Made by a program: the position numbers and the translations under genes
Source: Maribacter sedimenticola
Lineage (GTDB): Bacteria; Bacteroidota; Bacteroidia; Flavobacteriales; Flavobacteriaceae
Direction of reading: 5' to 3'
Length of the DNA stretch: 64,000 nt
Assembly (NCBI RefSeq): GCF_900188415.1
Contig: NZ_FZNV01000002.1
Span: 291,339-355,338 of the forward strand
Notes under the pieces: model-generated
Seen by the model: only the letters and a program-made list of their open reading frames with translations
Told to the model about the DNA's origin: nothing
The model's database searches: none
Shown here: positions 1-9,476 of the stretch, in pieces
Layout: each line of letters opens with the position of its first letter
Position numbering within the stretch: the stretch's first letter is position 1

Positions 1-478
1 AGAATTCTAAATTTAAATAGTACGCAACAATCTCATCACGAATGTCTTGGTCTGAGATTAGACTAATATTACCGGTACTTGATAATTCATTATAAGTTCT
101 GTTATTAGGGGTAAGCCTGCCGATGCCATAAATACCACCATAAGCTACATCATTTATAAATGTGATGGTATCGGTTGGTATAATACCGTTCAGATAATAA
201 TTTTTAGCTTTATTTAAGCCTTGTATTTTTTTATCACCTCTTTTAAACCAACTCCTTTCAAAATATAATGAATCCGATAGTAAATCTTCTTGAATGTTCT
301 TGAGGTAATTCAGTTCTACTTCTCTGCTTTTACGAGACTCATTCCAATTATTAATCTGTAATGCAATCAATATTCCAAAAACAACGAGAAAAATTTCACC
401 GATGGCGTATTTTAAGTACTTGGAGACTTTGCCTTCTTCGAGCAGGTTTCTTCGGATTTTTCTAAAGAAATTAATCAT
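1..478 (-). CDS. DUF6090 family protein (partial, 3' end outside window)
   Basis: The frame runs open from the ATG at 478 to the window edge, giving about 159 residues of the N-terminal part. It opens with a short basic stretch (MINFFRKIRRNLLEEGK) and then one membrane helix of the form 'YAIGEIFLVVFGILIALQIN' ending in NWNESR. This is the hallmark of the flavobacterial DUF6090 family, whose members have one N-terminal helix followed by a helical, probably periplasmic region. Function is unknown. It lies 52 bp downstream of the M28 peptidase on the same strand and could be cotranscribed with it. The family call is confident and the role is not. Confidence 0.8.
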   Translation of the reverse strand, partial: MINFFRKIRRNLLEEGKVSKYLKYAIGEIFLVVFGILIALQINNWNESRKSREVELNYLKNIQEDLLSDSLYFERSWFKRGDKKIQGLNKAKNYYLNGIIPTDTITFINDVAYGGIYGIGRLTPNNRTYNELSSTGNISLISDQDIRDEIVAYYLNLEF

Positions 479-530
479 TGGTCAATTGTTCTGATTTCTG
501 GGCGTCAAATTGATTTATTTTAGAGTGCAT

Positions 531-2027
531 TCAATTTTTAATAGGAGCTTCAGGAACTTTACTATATAATACATTTGCTGCAGCTTCATACTTATCTCCT
601 TTTATCCAATAAGGCCTTTCTGGGTCATTGGCAATAGAACGACCGGAAAGTATATATCCTTTATAAAATTTTACCAAGTAATCATAGTCTAAACTATTGG
701 CCTCATCAGCAGCCTGATGATAGTATTTGTTTATTTCATCATCAAAGGCATCAAAACCTGTAGAGTATGTAGGAGAAGGGATACCGACTCTGGCAAAGCT
801 TACATTATCACTTCGGTCAAAGAGCCCTTCTTCCGGGGCTACCTCATCAATATCCAAAGCTTTTAACCCAAAGGTCTTAGCACCTTTAATCATTTTGTTT
901 TTAGCAGTGGTACGGTTTAACCCGGCAATCGTAGCTAAGCTTGTATTATTGTAACCGCCGCCGTCTGTATTGAAGCAGTAAATCATTTGATGTAATGGTA
1001 TAACCGGGTTTTCTACGTAATACCTACTACCTAAAAGTCCTAATTCTTCACCTGTAAATAAGATAAATAGAGCTGAGCGTTTGGTAGGATACTTGGATAA
1101 ATTTTCTGCCATTGATAAAACTGCTGTGGTTCCAATAGCGTTGTCTCTGGCGCCATTGTAAATACTATCACCTTGTGCATCGGGTGTGCCAATACCAATA
1201 TGATCATAATGGGCAGAATAGATAATATACTCCTCCTTTAGCTTTGTGTCCGTTCCTTCCAATACTCCAATTACGTTTTGCGTTTTTAGTATTTCATTTT
1301 GGATTCCCGCACTCTTAATTTTTATTGGTATGGATTCGTTACCAAGTTTTGCTAAGTTTTCAGGAGAAGTCTGTACCCATAAAAAAAGCGGTAAAGGTTC
1401 TTTTTCACTTTCTGTTAGACTTGTACGCTCCTCAAAAGCATGTTTAAAACGTGGCCATAAAGCAGTATCAAAAGAACCAACTTCAATTAAACCCCTTGCA
1501 CCATTATGTATTGCTAGTTCCCGTTTAGGTGCTCTACTACGTAGGGCAGGTCTCAATTCATTATTTTCTGGAGTACCAGCCTTTACAATAATTATTTTAC
1601 CTTTTACATCTTTGCCTTTATAATCTTCTTCAAGACCATAATTAAGATAGATGGCATCCTCTTCACTATCAATGGCATCTATATCAAAAGCAACCACTTC
1701 AGGATAGTTTTGTCCACCAAATGAAAGTTCTATGTCTTCGGACAAAAAGTAATGGTGCAAATCTACATTTTGATAGTACGTTCCATTTTTGGGGTTGGGC
1801 TTAAGACCATATCCTCTTAATGTGTTGGCTAAGTATGATGCGGCTATTTTCAATTCTGGAGAACCGGTAGCGCGTCCTTTTAATGCATCATCTGCCAAAA
1901 AGTAAATATGGCCCTCAATTTCGTTCTTATTAACGGTTTCCTCGGCTATTTCTGAATCTGTCTGTGCAGCAACAAAGGTAGATATGGAAAGTCCTAGAAT
2001 AGTAAATATTATTTTTATGGATTTCAT
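531..2027 (-). CDS. M28 family zinc metallopeptidase (secreted aminopeptidase type)
   Basis: This 498-residue protein has an N-terminal signal peptide ending near AAQ, so it is exported. An inserted PA-like region (about 90-240) precedes the M28 catalytic domain. The expected co-catalytic zinc ligands are all visible: H273 (AHYDHIG), D295 (ARDNAIG), E327/E328 (TGEELG, catalytic Glu plus ligand), D355 (NTDGGG) and H437 (YYHQAAD). Known relatives remove N-terminal residues from peptides in the periplasm or outside the cell. The active site looks complete. The product probably feeds on extracellular peptides; its exact specificity cannot be read from sequence. It diverges from the FIST gene across a 402-bp gap. 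Confidence 0.88.
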   Translation of the reverse strand: MKSIKIIFTILGLSISTFVAAQTDSEIAEETVNKNEIEGHIYFLADDALKGRATGSPELKIAASYLANTLRGYGLKPNPKNGTYYQNVDLHHYFLSEDIELSFGGQNYPEVVAFDIDAIDSEEDAIYLNYGLEEDYKGKDVKGKIIIVKAGTPENNELRPALRSRAPKRELAIHNGARGLIEVGSFDTALWPRFKHAFEERTSLTESEKEPLPLFLWVQTSPENLAKLGNESIPIKIKSAGIQNEILKTQNVIGVLEGTDTKLKEEYIIYSAHYDHIGIGTPDAQGDSIYNGARDNAIGTTAVLSMAENLSKYPTKRSALFILFTGEELGLLGSRYYVENPVIPLHQMIYCFNTDGGGYNNTSLATIAGLNRTTAKNKMIKGAKTFGLKALDIDEVAPEEGLFDRSDNVSFARVGIPSPTYSTGFDAFDDEINKYYHQAADEANSLDYDYLVKFYKGYILSGRSIANDPERPYWIKGDKYEAAANVLYSKVPEAPIKN

Positions 2028-2429
2028 ACTTTTATTTTTTTAAATGGTTATACTGTCGTTTGCCTATTTACAGTTTCTAGCTCCGTCCAAAAGGCTTTTG
2101 GCCAATTACTGTTAATCCAATGATATAAAACTATAGTTTGTATTTGGATGTTCTTTGTTAAAAATAATACTAGAATCCATAGCTTTTAAATGAAATATAC
2201 GCCAATTAATAGCGCATTGAATAATTCGCAATAAATTTTAAAAATTTTAGAAGTACTACATAATTAGTAAAAATAATTTAGAATATTGAATGATTTAGGC
2301 TTGAAATTTTGATATTATGAAATTGAATTATGTTGAAATCCATAATAATGATTTTCAACTATATTTTTCATATATTTACGTGAGTGCCAGCCGTTTCCCC
2401 TTAAGGTTGTCTAAACCAAAAATTAAAAG
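2028..2429. other. Intergenic region between divergent genes
   Basis: This 402-bp AT-rich gap separates the minus-strand M28 gene from the plus-strand FIST gene, so it should carry the promoters of both. I found no convincing match to the Bacteroidota promoter (TTTG, then TANNTTTG), no long open frame and no strong inverted repeat. Confidence 0.5.
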
Positions 2430-3626
2430 ATGGAAACAAAAATAGGTATTGGTTTTAGCAACCAGACAGTATCTGAACGTGCTGGAATTGAAGCTGCGAA
2501 CCTAGCTCTCCAAAATGGAAATATAAAAAGACCTGATTTTGCTCTTATTTTTAGTGGAGGCAAACATGATCCCAACGAGTTTTTAAAAGGTGTAAACCAA
2601 GTTTTACCTAATGTTGCCAAGGCAGGCGGTTCTTCCTTCGGTATTATTACAGATGATTTTATTGGTTATGATGGTTTTGAAGTAGGTGTAACCGTATTCA
2701 GCTCTGACAACATTCGGTTTCAAACATTTGCCGCTGGAAATCTTAAGGAAGATGAGTACGCAGTAGGGGATAAACTTGGTAAAAAAATTAAAGAAGCCAT
2801 TAGTGACGACTCCCAAGGTTTATTTGTGTTCTATGATTCCAGTAAGCAGCAAAATCCTCCAATGCTAAATTTTGCAACACCCCTTTTTGCTGCTTTAGAA
2901 AAATACTTGCCCTCAGGGCTTGCAGTAGCTGGAGGTGGTTTTTTGGCGGATATGATGCTGAGTTCTTGTTACCAGTATATAGATAATAACGTGTACACCC
3001 AAAATGCTATTGGAATTTTAATGTCTGGTAATTTTACTATGGACGTTGCAATATTGCACGGTTGCCAACCTTGTAGTGACTATATTACGGTTACAAAAAC
3101 GAACGGACCAGTATTGTTAGAAATTGACAACCAACCAGCATTAGAAGTCATAGATGGATTACTTGGTGGTAATCACGGTATAAATGTCAAGGACTTTGCC
3201 ATGAACGTAACCCTTGGTGTAAATAGAGGCGATAAATTCAGCGCGTTTAAAGAAAGTGAATACGCCAATAGACTTACCCTGGCAGTTGATGAAGAAAATA
3301 AGGCTTTAATAATGTTTGAACCGGACCTTAAAGAGGGAACCGAGGTTCAATTAATGAGACGTAATTTGGATTCTAACTACGTAACAGATGTTATTAATGT
3401 GTTGAAAGAAAAAAATCCAAATCCTTCGTTTGCTTTTTATATTAACTGTGGGGGTAGGGCAAAACCCTTCTCTGGCGTTGGATTCGAAGATGCGGAAGAA
3501 GTACGTAACAATTTAAACGGAATTCCATTGGCTGGATTTTATTCAGGTGTGGAAGTTGCCAAAGTAGGTGAGCATTTACAAGCCCTTGATTGGACAGGTG
3601 TTTTATGTGTATTTTCAGAGTTATAA
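2430..3626 (+). CDS. FIST domain signal-transduction protein
   Basis: This 398-residue cytoplasmic protein has no signal peptide and no membrane helix. The N-terminal half matches the FIST_N fold: a start like METKIGIGFSN, then repeated small-residue strands such as FALIFSGG, AGGSSFGIITDD and GLAVAGGGFLADM. The C-terminal half has the FIST_C pattern with SFAFYINCGGRAKPF, then LAGFYSGVEVAK. FIST domains are proposed small-ligand, possibly amino-acid, sensors that act on an associated output domain. Here the output domain is a separate gene only 9 bp downstream, a class III cyclase. This suggests the two form a ligand-controlled cyclase system, which is inference. Confidence 0.88.
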   Translation: METKIGIGFSNQTVSERAGIEAANLALQNGNIKRPDFALIFSGGKHDPNEFLKGVNQVLPNVAKAGGSSFGIITDDFIGYDGFEVGVTVFSSDNIRFQTFAAGNLKEDEYAVGDKLGKKIKEAISDDSQGLFVFYDSSKQQNPPMLNFATPLFAALEKYLPSGLAVAGGGFLADMMLSSCYQYIDNNVYTQNAIGILMSGNFTMDVAILHGCQPCSDYITVTKTNGPVLLEIDNQPALEVIDGLLGGNHGINVKDFAMNVTLGVNRGDKFSAFKESEYANRLTLAVDEENKALIMFEPDLKEGTEVQLMRRNLDSNYVTDVINVLKEKNPNPSFAFYINCGGRAKPFSGVGFEDAEEVRNNLNGIPLAGFYSGVEVAKVGEHLQALDWTGVLCVFSEL

Positions 3627-3635
3627 TTTAAATAA

Positions 3636-4961
3636 ATGAGTTCAACAACACATACAGAGTCAGCGCAGAAAGAAATTGATTACTATAAAGAAAGACTTAA
3701 AAAACTGACAAGTTCTTATATGTCTTTGGAGTATAGAAATGCTGCATTGGCAAAAGATGTATTGGAAATGAGTGAGGGGCTTAAGGTAATTTCTTCCTTA
3801 CAGTATAAAAAAGATTCTGGCCTAAAGTTAGAAGAACTTTTAGATTTTCTTACGGAAAATATCAATGTTCGTTTAAAAATGGATGTAACGCTGTTACTTA
3901 TCCCAGAAAATGAAATGAACCAATCTTTTAAGCCTAAGTTTATAAAGGCATTTAACGGCTATAATAAAGAAGCAATTTTAAAAAAAAGTGTTTCTTTCAA
4001 TACTGATTTTGTAGAAAGTAAATCCTATATCATTAGTGATGACAATGAAAATTACAAAGATTTTATATCAAAAATTAGGCAAGTATTAGAAATAGACCAT
4101 TTTATTTTATCCCCTATAATTAATACGGAAGAAATAATTGGTTACATATTTACTGGAAGAAGATCTCAATTATTACAGACCGGCACAGGATTGGTATCAT
4201 ATCACCACAATATTTTGGAAGCTATTAGTAGTGTAATTTCAGCTTTAAGAAGTCAAATAGATCGTAATAAAATTCTAGAAAAAAAAGTAGCAAAAAGAAC
4301 GGCAGAATTGCGGAAAGAAAAGGAAATAAGCGAAAAACTTTTGTTGAATATACTTCCTTATGAAACTACGCTTGAGCTTAAGAAAAATGGGTTTGCAAAA
4401 GCTAAGGATTACAGTGTAGTAACTGTACTTTTTACTGACTTTGTCAATTTCACCTCGTTCAGTGAAGGCTTGGAATCACAAGAATTAGTAGCGGAAATCG
4501 ATTTTTACTATAGTGCTTTTGATAACATCATCAGTAAGTATGAGATTGAGAAAATTAAAACGATCGGTGATAGCTATATGTGCGCCGCGGGGTTACCCGT
4601 TAAAAATTTTACACATGCTATAGATGCCATTAATACGGCACTGGATATACGTGATTTTGTAGAAAAAACGAAATTGGAACGAATAAAAGAGAACAAGCAT
4701 TATTTTGATATTAGAATTGGCCTTAATAGTGGTCCGGTTATAGCCGGTATTGTAGGTATAAAGAAATTTGCCTATGACATATGGGGCGATACTGTTAATA
4801 TAGCATCCCGGATGGAATCTAGTTGCGAACCTGGTAAAATAAATATAAGTAAATCTACATATGACTTGGTTTGGAAAGATTTTGATTGCACGCATAGGGG
4901 CGCCATAAATGTTAAAAACAAGGGAGTAATAGATATGTATTTCGTAGAGAGATTAAGCTGA
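3636..4961 (+). CDS. Class III adenylate/guanylate cyclase with N-terminal coiled coil and GAF-like sensor
   Basis: This is a soluble 441-residue protein. Residues about 5-50 form a coiled coil, 60-215 look like a GAF-type domain, 218-250 form a signalling helix (KKVAKRTAELRKEKEIS), and about 260-441 are a class III cyclase. All catalytic positions are present: metal-binding D268 (FTDFVNF) and D312 (IGDSYM), substrate-selecting K308 and D381 (YDIWGD), and transition-state N388 and R392. The K/D pair is the adenylyl-cyclase signature, so ATP to cAMP is the likeliest reaction. It directly follows the FIST gene (9-bp gap), which probably supplies the signal. Confidence 0.9.
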   Translation: MSSTTHTESAQKEIDYYKERLKKLTSSYMSLEYRNAALAKDVLEMSEGLKVISSLQYKKDSGLKLEELLDFLTENINVRLKMDVTLLLIPENEMNQSFKPKFIKAFNGYNKEAILKKSVSFNTDFVESKSYIISDDNENYKDFISKIRQVLEIDHFILSPIINTEEIIGYIFTGRRSQLLQTGTGLVSYHHNILEAISSVISALRSQIDRNKILEKKVAKRTAELRKEKEISEKLLLNILPYETTLELKKNGFAKAKDYSVVTVLFTDFVNFTSFSEGLESQELVAEIDFYYSAFDNIISKYEIEKIKTIGDSYMCAAGLPVKNFTHAIDAINTALDIRDFVEKTKLERIKENKHYFDIRIGLNSGPVIAGIVGIKKFAYDIWGDTVNIASRMESSCEPGKINISKSTYDLVWKDFDCTHRGAINVKNKGVIDMYFVERLS

Positions 4962-5059
4962 TTTATCGCTTATAACAGCTAGCTTACGCTAACAACGTTT
5001 TGGTTCTCGCCAGGGATAATGCCTTGATTATTTTATAAAAATAACTTTAGAACCATACC

Positions 5060-7279
5060 ATGAGCCAATTTAATTTTCCACGTATCAATTTTCATGGCAG
5101 CGTATTGTTAGACGTTGCTACAGCAAATAATGGTCGCTTTCATCCTTTAAAAGTGTATGACCAAAACGCAGCTTTACCTTATTTTCCACCAAGAGTATAT
5201 TTATTAAAAGACCAAGTTGCATATGTTAAACTAACTTGGCCGCAGTTCCCGGTAATTTCAGATGGAGAAGAATTCTATGTGGAAATTACCCCTATAAGCA
5301 ATGCTGATATTTTTATTGAGTGGTCTAAATGTAATATTGGTACTTATGATAAAGACAAACAGTTTTTGGAGTTTTACCTATATACTTTTTTATCTGATAA
5401 CGGAATTACAAAAGACTCACCCAATTGGATACAACCCGGATATTGGAACTATTATGGTGATATGAGTGTTTATACGGAAGATGTGAGAATAACAGGTGTA
5501 CAGTTACCTAATGGAAATGGTGTAAGTACATGGAGTCCAGGAAATACAAATGGTTGTCCTCCTATTTTATCTCAAATATTAGGAACATCTCTTTCCTTTC
5601 ACACCGATTTTTTTGCAGAAGACCCAAGATCATCTGCTGTTTTTTGTGATGTGGATAGCGAGGGTCAGACTTGTACCCAATTATTTTATGGAAAAGCGGG
5701 AATTTACGATGATTCTAACGGGCAGCAACGAACCTTTTTCAATGGTAAACCATGTAAGTCTACATTTAATTGGATGACATTGAGTAAGATGCTGAATTGG
5801 ATGGATAAAAGTTTAATGCCAATGAGTGGTGCTACCTATTTTTATTCTACAATAGATTTAACAAATACGGATAGTACAAGTAACAATTACAATGACCCAG
5901 AACTTCAGGCATTGTTTAACCAATATGCCGGACAAAATGTTACTGCACTTTCTATGAAAATTTCAGTGCATGAAGTTTATGAAGTCCACAATCCAGATTA
6001 CGGTAAAATGCCTACAACGCCTATGGGTAATAATCAAACTAAAGTGCCTAAAAACCCGGCCAGAGTAGCTTTTTCAGGATCTATATGTCCTTATGTGGAT
6101 GGTGATATGAAAACCAATACCATAGCTAGAATATTGAAGAATCCACCATCTGTGAATATTCCTATTGACAATACGGACAATAAAATTAAACCGCCAACGG
6201 TAAAAGAAGGCTTAAAATTCGTTCCAAACAAGTTAAAGGTACCTACCTCTGTTCAACTGCCACCGTCATTTCTTCATCATGACCAAATAAACAATATAAT
6301 TTCTTTGGATATGATAAACAGCATACCGGAATATGGTATGGATTTAGGAGTTCCTTATCCCTATGGAGGCGATACTTCTATACCTCCATTTACGAAATTC
6401 GAAAATTATGATTTAGGAGTAATAAGTCTCTACTTTATGCAAAGAGGCAGTAGTATTCCTAGTTTGATAGGCAGTATAAGTCATAGTGAACATTATAATT
6501 ATGAAAGGTTTATCAGTATTGGAGGGGTTTTTAATTTTCCTACTAAACCAGGAGTTGATTTTACCAATGGTACTTTCTATCTAAGTACGCCAACACAAAA
6601 AATAGCAGTGGAAGATGAATATCTTATATTGAGTGATCAACAAGGTTCTTATGCGGAACAAAATCAAAGTTCAAATGAAGGATATATGTCCGATGGTTTA
6701 CCCAAGGGGCCTATATTTATCAGGGCTTTCAAAAATGGTATACCTATAAAAAAAGAGGAGCCTTGTCAAGGTTGGGTACAAACCATCAATTTAGCTGAAG
6801 AATCTAAATCTCAAATGCCCATTTCAATTTATGACGGAATGCCATTTTCATATCCGGTAGATAAACCTGGGTGTTGCATGTATGGTTTTGCAGCTACCAC
6901 ATCTCAACTAATGCCTGGAGATTGGAGTAAATTGGAATATTTTCTTTCCAATGGTTATTTTATAACAACACGCGTGTTGGAATATAGTACAAAACTTCAA
7001 AATCTTTTAGCCCAATCCTCCATAACATTTGATGATATTTATGAAAATGTATTGGTCAATTACCATACGGTATTACCTATTATGGCAGTAATCTTACCCT
7101 TTACTGAAGAAACATGGAGAGAGCCGTGGGTATTAAGAAGAATGCTCGCCTCCATAGCCGAAACCAGTTGGAACGGCCCTATGTATATGCCGGTAACTAG
7201 GGAACTTTCTGCACAGCAAAGACAATTACTGCAAAAGTGGGCATATCAAATTTTAGGGAATGAAAATCAAGAAGCATGA
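5060..7279 (+). CDS. Conserved hypothetical protein, 739 residues
   Basis: I do not recognise a characterised family. The protein starts MSQFNFPRINFHGS with no signal peptide. This 'FPRI-F-G' opening followed by 'ATANNG' recalls large uncharacterised proteins seen in scattered bacteria, but I assign no function. It is rich in aromatic residues, Gly, Pro and Asn, and looks like mostly beta structure. A compact helical C-terminus holds a GCCMYGF segment and ends MYMPVTRELSAQQRQLLQKW. Its stop overlaps the start of the kelch-like lipoprotein gene by 4 bp (ATGA), so the two are translationally coupled and probably work together. Confidence 0.7.
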   Translation: MSQFNFPRINFHGSVLLDVATANNGRFHPLKVYDQNAALPYFPPRVYLLKDQVAYVKLTWPQFPVISDGEEFYVEITPISNADIFIEWSKCNIGTYDKDKQFLEFYLYTFLSDNGITKDSPNWIQPGYWNYYGDMSVYTEDVRITGVQLPNGNGVSTWSPGNTNGCPPILSQILGTSLSFHTDFFAEDPRSSAVFCDVDSEGQTCTQLFYGKAGIYDDSNGQQRTFFNGKPCKSTFNWMTLSKMLNWMDKSLMPMSGATYFYSTIDLTNTDSTSNNYNDPELQALFNQYAGQNVTALSMKISVHEVYEVHNPDYGKMPTTPMGNNQTKVPKNPARVAFSGSICPYVDGDMKTNTIARILKNPPSVNIPIDNTDNKIKPPTVKEGLKFVPNKLKVPTSVQLPPSFLHHDQINNIISLDMINSIPEYGMDLGVPYPYGGDTSIPPFTKFENYDLGVISLYFMQRGSSIPSLIGSISHSEHYNYERFISIGGVFNFPTKPGVDFTNGTFYLSTPTQKIAVEDEYLILSDQQGSYAEQNQSSNEGYMSDGLPKGPIFIRAFKNGIPIKKEEPCQGWVQTINLAEESKSQMPISIYDGMPFSYPVDKPGCCMYGFAATTSQLMPGDWSKLEYFLSNGYFITTRVLEYSTKLQNLLAQSSITFDDIYENVLVNYHTVLPIMAVILPFTEETWREPWVLRRMLASIAETSWNGPMYMPVTRELSAQQRQLLQKWAYQILGNENQEA

Positions 7280-8757
7280 TCAACACACAAAATTTATGGG
7301 GTATTGTCTGTTTTATAATAGTGCTATTTACTTTAGGCTGTAAAGAAAACAAGACCAAACAAGTACAAATTAAAAATAATCTGCAATTGCATGTTGCCGC
7401 TCATTTAGAAAAGGCGAAAATAGATGATGAGGTGCCAGATGTGTTTCAAGTAAGTGTACGTGAGGCAGAGATGAATTTTAAAATCCCGGCATTTCAGAGT
7501 GCAGCTGTTGCCAAATATGATGGTAAATGGTTGCTTATTGGGGGCAGAACTGTTGGTTTGCATAGTTTGGATAATGATCCGCCCGCTTTTAGGAAGGATA
7601 AAGCAAACGATTCTATTTGGGTAATAGATCTAGAAAGCCAACAAAGCATTGGTGTACCTGTACCAAAGGAATATGGTAGAAATCTATCGGCAACAAGTCA
7701 ACAATATTATCAGGTTAATGAAAAATTGTACTTGGCAGGAGGTTTTACCGTAAAGGATACGTCAGCCGTAAATAATTGGACCTCTGATCTATTTTTTGAA
7801 ATTGATCTTCCATCCTTAATTGATTATGTAACTAATAATGCCACAATACCGTTAGAACAAGTTTTTACCAAAGTTATTCAAAATCCTTATGTGCAGGTAA
7901 CTGGGGGCGAAATGATGGTCGTTAACAATAATTTCTACATTATAGGTGGTCAAAATTATCAGCAGGCCTATGTTCCAGGTTATACTGGAGTTTATACGAA
8001 TGCAATACGAAAATTTAGTTTGCTGAATAATAATGGAATTTGGCAATTGAGCGATACCTTAACACTAGAGGATAGTGAAAATCTACACAGAAGGGACTTT
8101 AACATGACGGAAACGGTTATGTACGGAAATGATTCCATAGGGGCGGTAATTTACGGTGGGGTATTTACAGATAATGAAATGGCCTACAGGAACCCCGTTT
8201 ATATAAATGGTTTGGTATCGGGTATACCTACTATTGAAATTGACACCAGCTTTCATCAAAAAACAAACCTGTACACCGGTGCTAAGATACAAGCTGCACT
8301 TTTTTATAACGACAAGGGTTGGTTTTACAATCATACCACATTTTTAGGGGGTATATCCTATATGACGTTAAAGCCGGGTGCAGATAGTTTATCGGTACCC
8401 GAAATGGGTAACGAATTGCCTTTTTCCAATGTGATTTCTTCATTTTTAACAGATGGGGAATTTTATTCAATTGAAAAAGTACAATTACCACCTAATGAAA
8501 TCTTACCTACCTATTTGGGTACTAATGCAACGTTTTTTGCAAATCCTGGGTTTGCATTAAAAGGACATCCAGAAATATTGGATTTAAATAAGATATTTAA
8601 TAACATAGATTTTAATCAACCAGTTTCTATAGGTTATATGTATGGTGGTATATTGTCACCTGTTCCTAATACTTTTACAAGTAACGGGCATATGAGTACA
8701 TCAACAAATAAAAAACTTTATGAAGTTTTTATGACCATGAAAATACCTGGAAGTTAA
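7276..8757 (+). CDS. Kelch/beta-propeller-like lipoprotein
   Basis: This 493-residue protein has a type II signal peptide with lipobox FTLGC (Cys about residue 22), so it is membrane-anchored outside the cytoplasm. The body has propeller-like repeats of the kelch kind: GKWLLIGGRT, EKLYLAGGFT, NNFYIIGGQN and later AVIYGGVFT, each a hydrophobic strand ending in a Gly pair. No catalytic residues stand out, so a binding or scaffold role is plausible. It overlaps the preceding 739-residue gene by 4 bp. A galactose-oxidase-type propeller is an alternative, but I see no copper-site motif. Confidence 0.7.
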   Translation: MINTQNLWGIVCFIIVLFTLGCKENKTKQVQIKNNLQLHVAAHLEKAKIDDEVPDVFQVSVREAEMNFKIPAFQSAAVAKYDGKWLLIGGRTVGLHSLDNDPPAFRKDKANDSIWVIDLESQQSIGVPVPKEYGRNLSATSQQYYQVNEKLYLAGGFTVKDTSAVNNWTSDLFFEIDLPSLIDYVTNNATIPLEQVFTKVIQNPYVQVTGGEMMVVNNNFYIIGGQNYQQAYVPGYTGVYTNAIRKFSLLNNNGIWQLSDTLTLEDSENLHRRDFNMTETVMYGNDSIGAVIYGGVFTDNEMAYRNPVYINGLVSGIPTIEIDTSFHQKTNLYTGAKIQAALFYNDKGWFYNHTTFLGGISYMTLKPGADSLSVPEMGNELPFSNVISSFLTDGEFYSIEKVQLPPNEILPTYLGTNATFFANPGFALKGHPEILDLNKIFNNIDFNQPVSIGYMYGGILSPVPNTFTSNGHMSTSTNKKLYEVFMTMKIPGS

Positions 8758-8862
8758 TAAAGGACATGTTTAAAATAGACTAAACAGTTATCCAAAAATA
8801 TTTTGGGAACATACATATCCTAACGTATTGGTTTTACCAATTTTGTATATTAATACACTATG

Positions 8863-9456
8863 TTAGTTAAATAAAAACTTAAGCATGGTAAAAATAATAC
8901 TGGCACCAAGAAGGGCAAAGAGGCCAAATGCTAAAAAGCGTATAGCCAAGTTTACACATTTAAATTTATATGCGGAGATTTTGGAAATAATAAAAATTTG
9001 CTGACCCAATTGATCAAAAAGTTCTTCTTCTTTTAAACTGATATTATAAAAGGTTTGCGAAAACTCGTGTATAGTTCCAAATTTTGATATGATATCTCCA
9101 AAAAAGAAAATATTAGGGTCGTATTGGGCTTCTATTTTTGGTATAAAGCAGCGAACGCTAAAGTAAATTGAAATAATAGTGCATAGCATCCAAATGCCCA
9201 ATAAGATTAATATGAGGATATTGCTCACTTCGTCCTGTAATACGGCCGTAATATTTTGATAAATGATATTCAGTAAAATACCATAAAAAGATAAAATTAA
9301 ACCCGCTTTTATCTCAGATGCCTTTATTAAGCTAAAAACATAATTGATGCTGCCCCAATAATGATCTACAAGCTCTTCGGTATGTGCACTTTTTCCCTTA
9401 ACCAATGTGCCTACCTTTTTTTTAGCATCTTTTTGTGTTTTGGTCTGTTTTTCCAT
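8863..9456 (-). CDS. Pycsar effector-family membrane protein (PF18967, former DUF5706)
   Basis: This is a 197-residue membrane protein. After a basic cytoplasmic N-terminus it has the family's opening helix (YVFSLIKASEIKAGLILS, matching the 'ADxKAxxLL' pattern), a second helix at about 78-100 ending VRCFIPK, a middle segment with FFFGDIISKF, the conserved EEELFDQLGQQIF stretch and a last helix (AIRFLAFGLFALLG). In Pycsar phage defence, related TM effectors sense cyclic pyrimidine nucleotides and disrupt the membrane. Many Bacteroidota carry this domain fused to an HD phosphohydrolase. Here the HD partner is a separate gene 20 bp upstream, and a receiver-cyclase gene follows further upstream. 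Ligand and outcome are unproven. Confidence 0.85.
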   Translation of the reverse strand: MEKQTKTQKDAKKKVGTLVKGKSAHTEELVDHYWGSINYVFSLIKASEIKAGLILSFYGILLNIIYQNITAVLQDEVSNILILILLGIWMLCTIISIYFSVRCFIPKIEAQYDPNIFFFGDIISKFGTIHEFSQTFYNISLKEEELFDQLGQQIFIISKISAYKFKCVNLAIRFLAFGLFALLGASIIFTMLKFLFN

Positions 9457-9476
9457 TTTAGGGGTATAATAATTAA

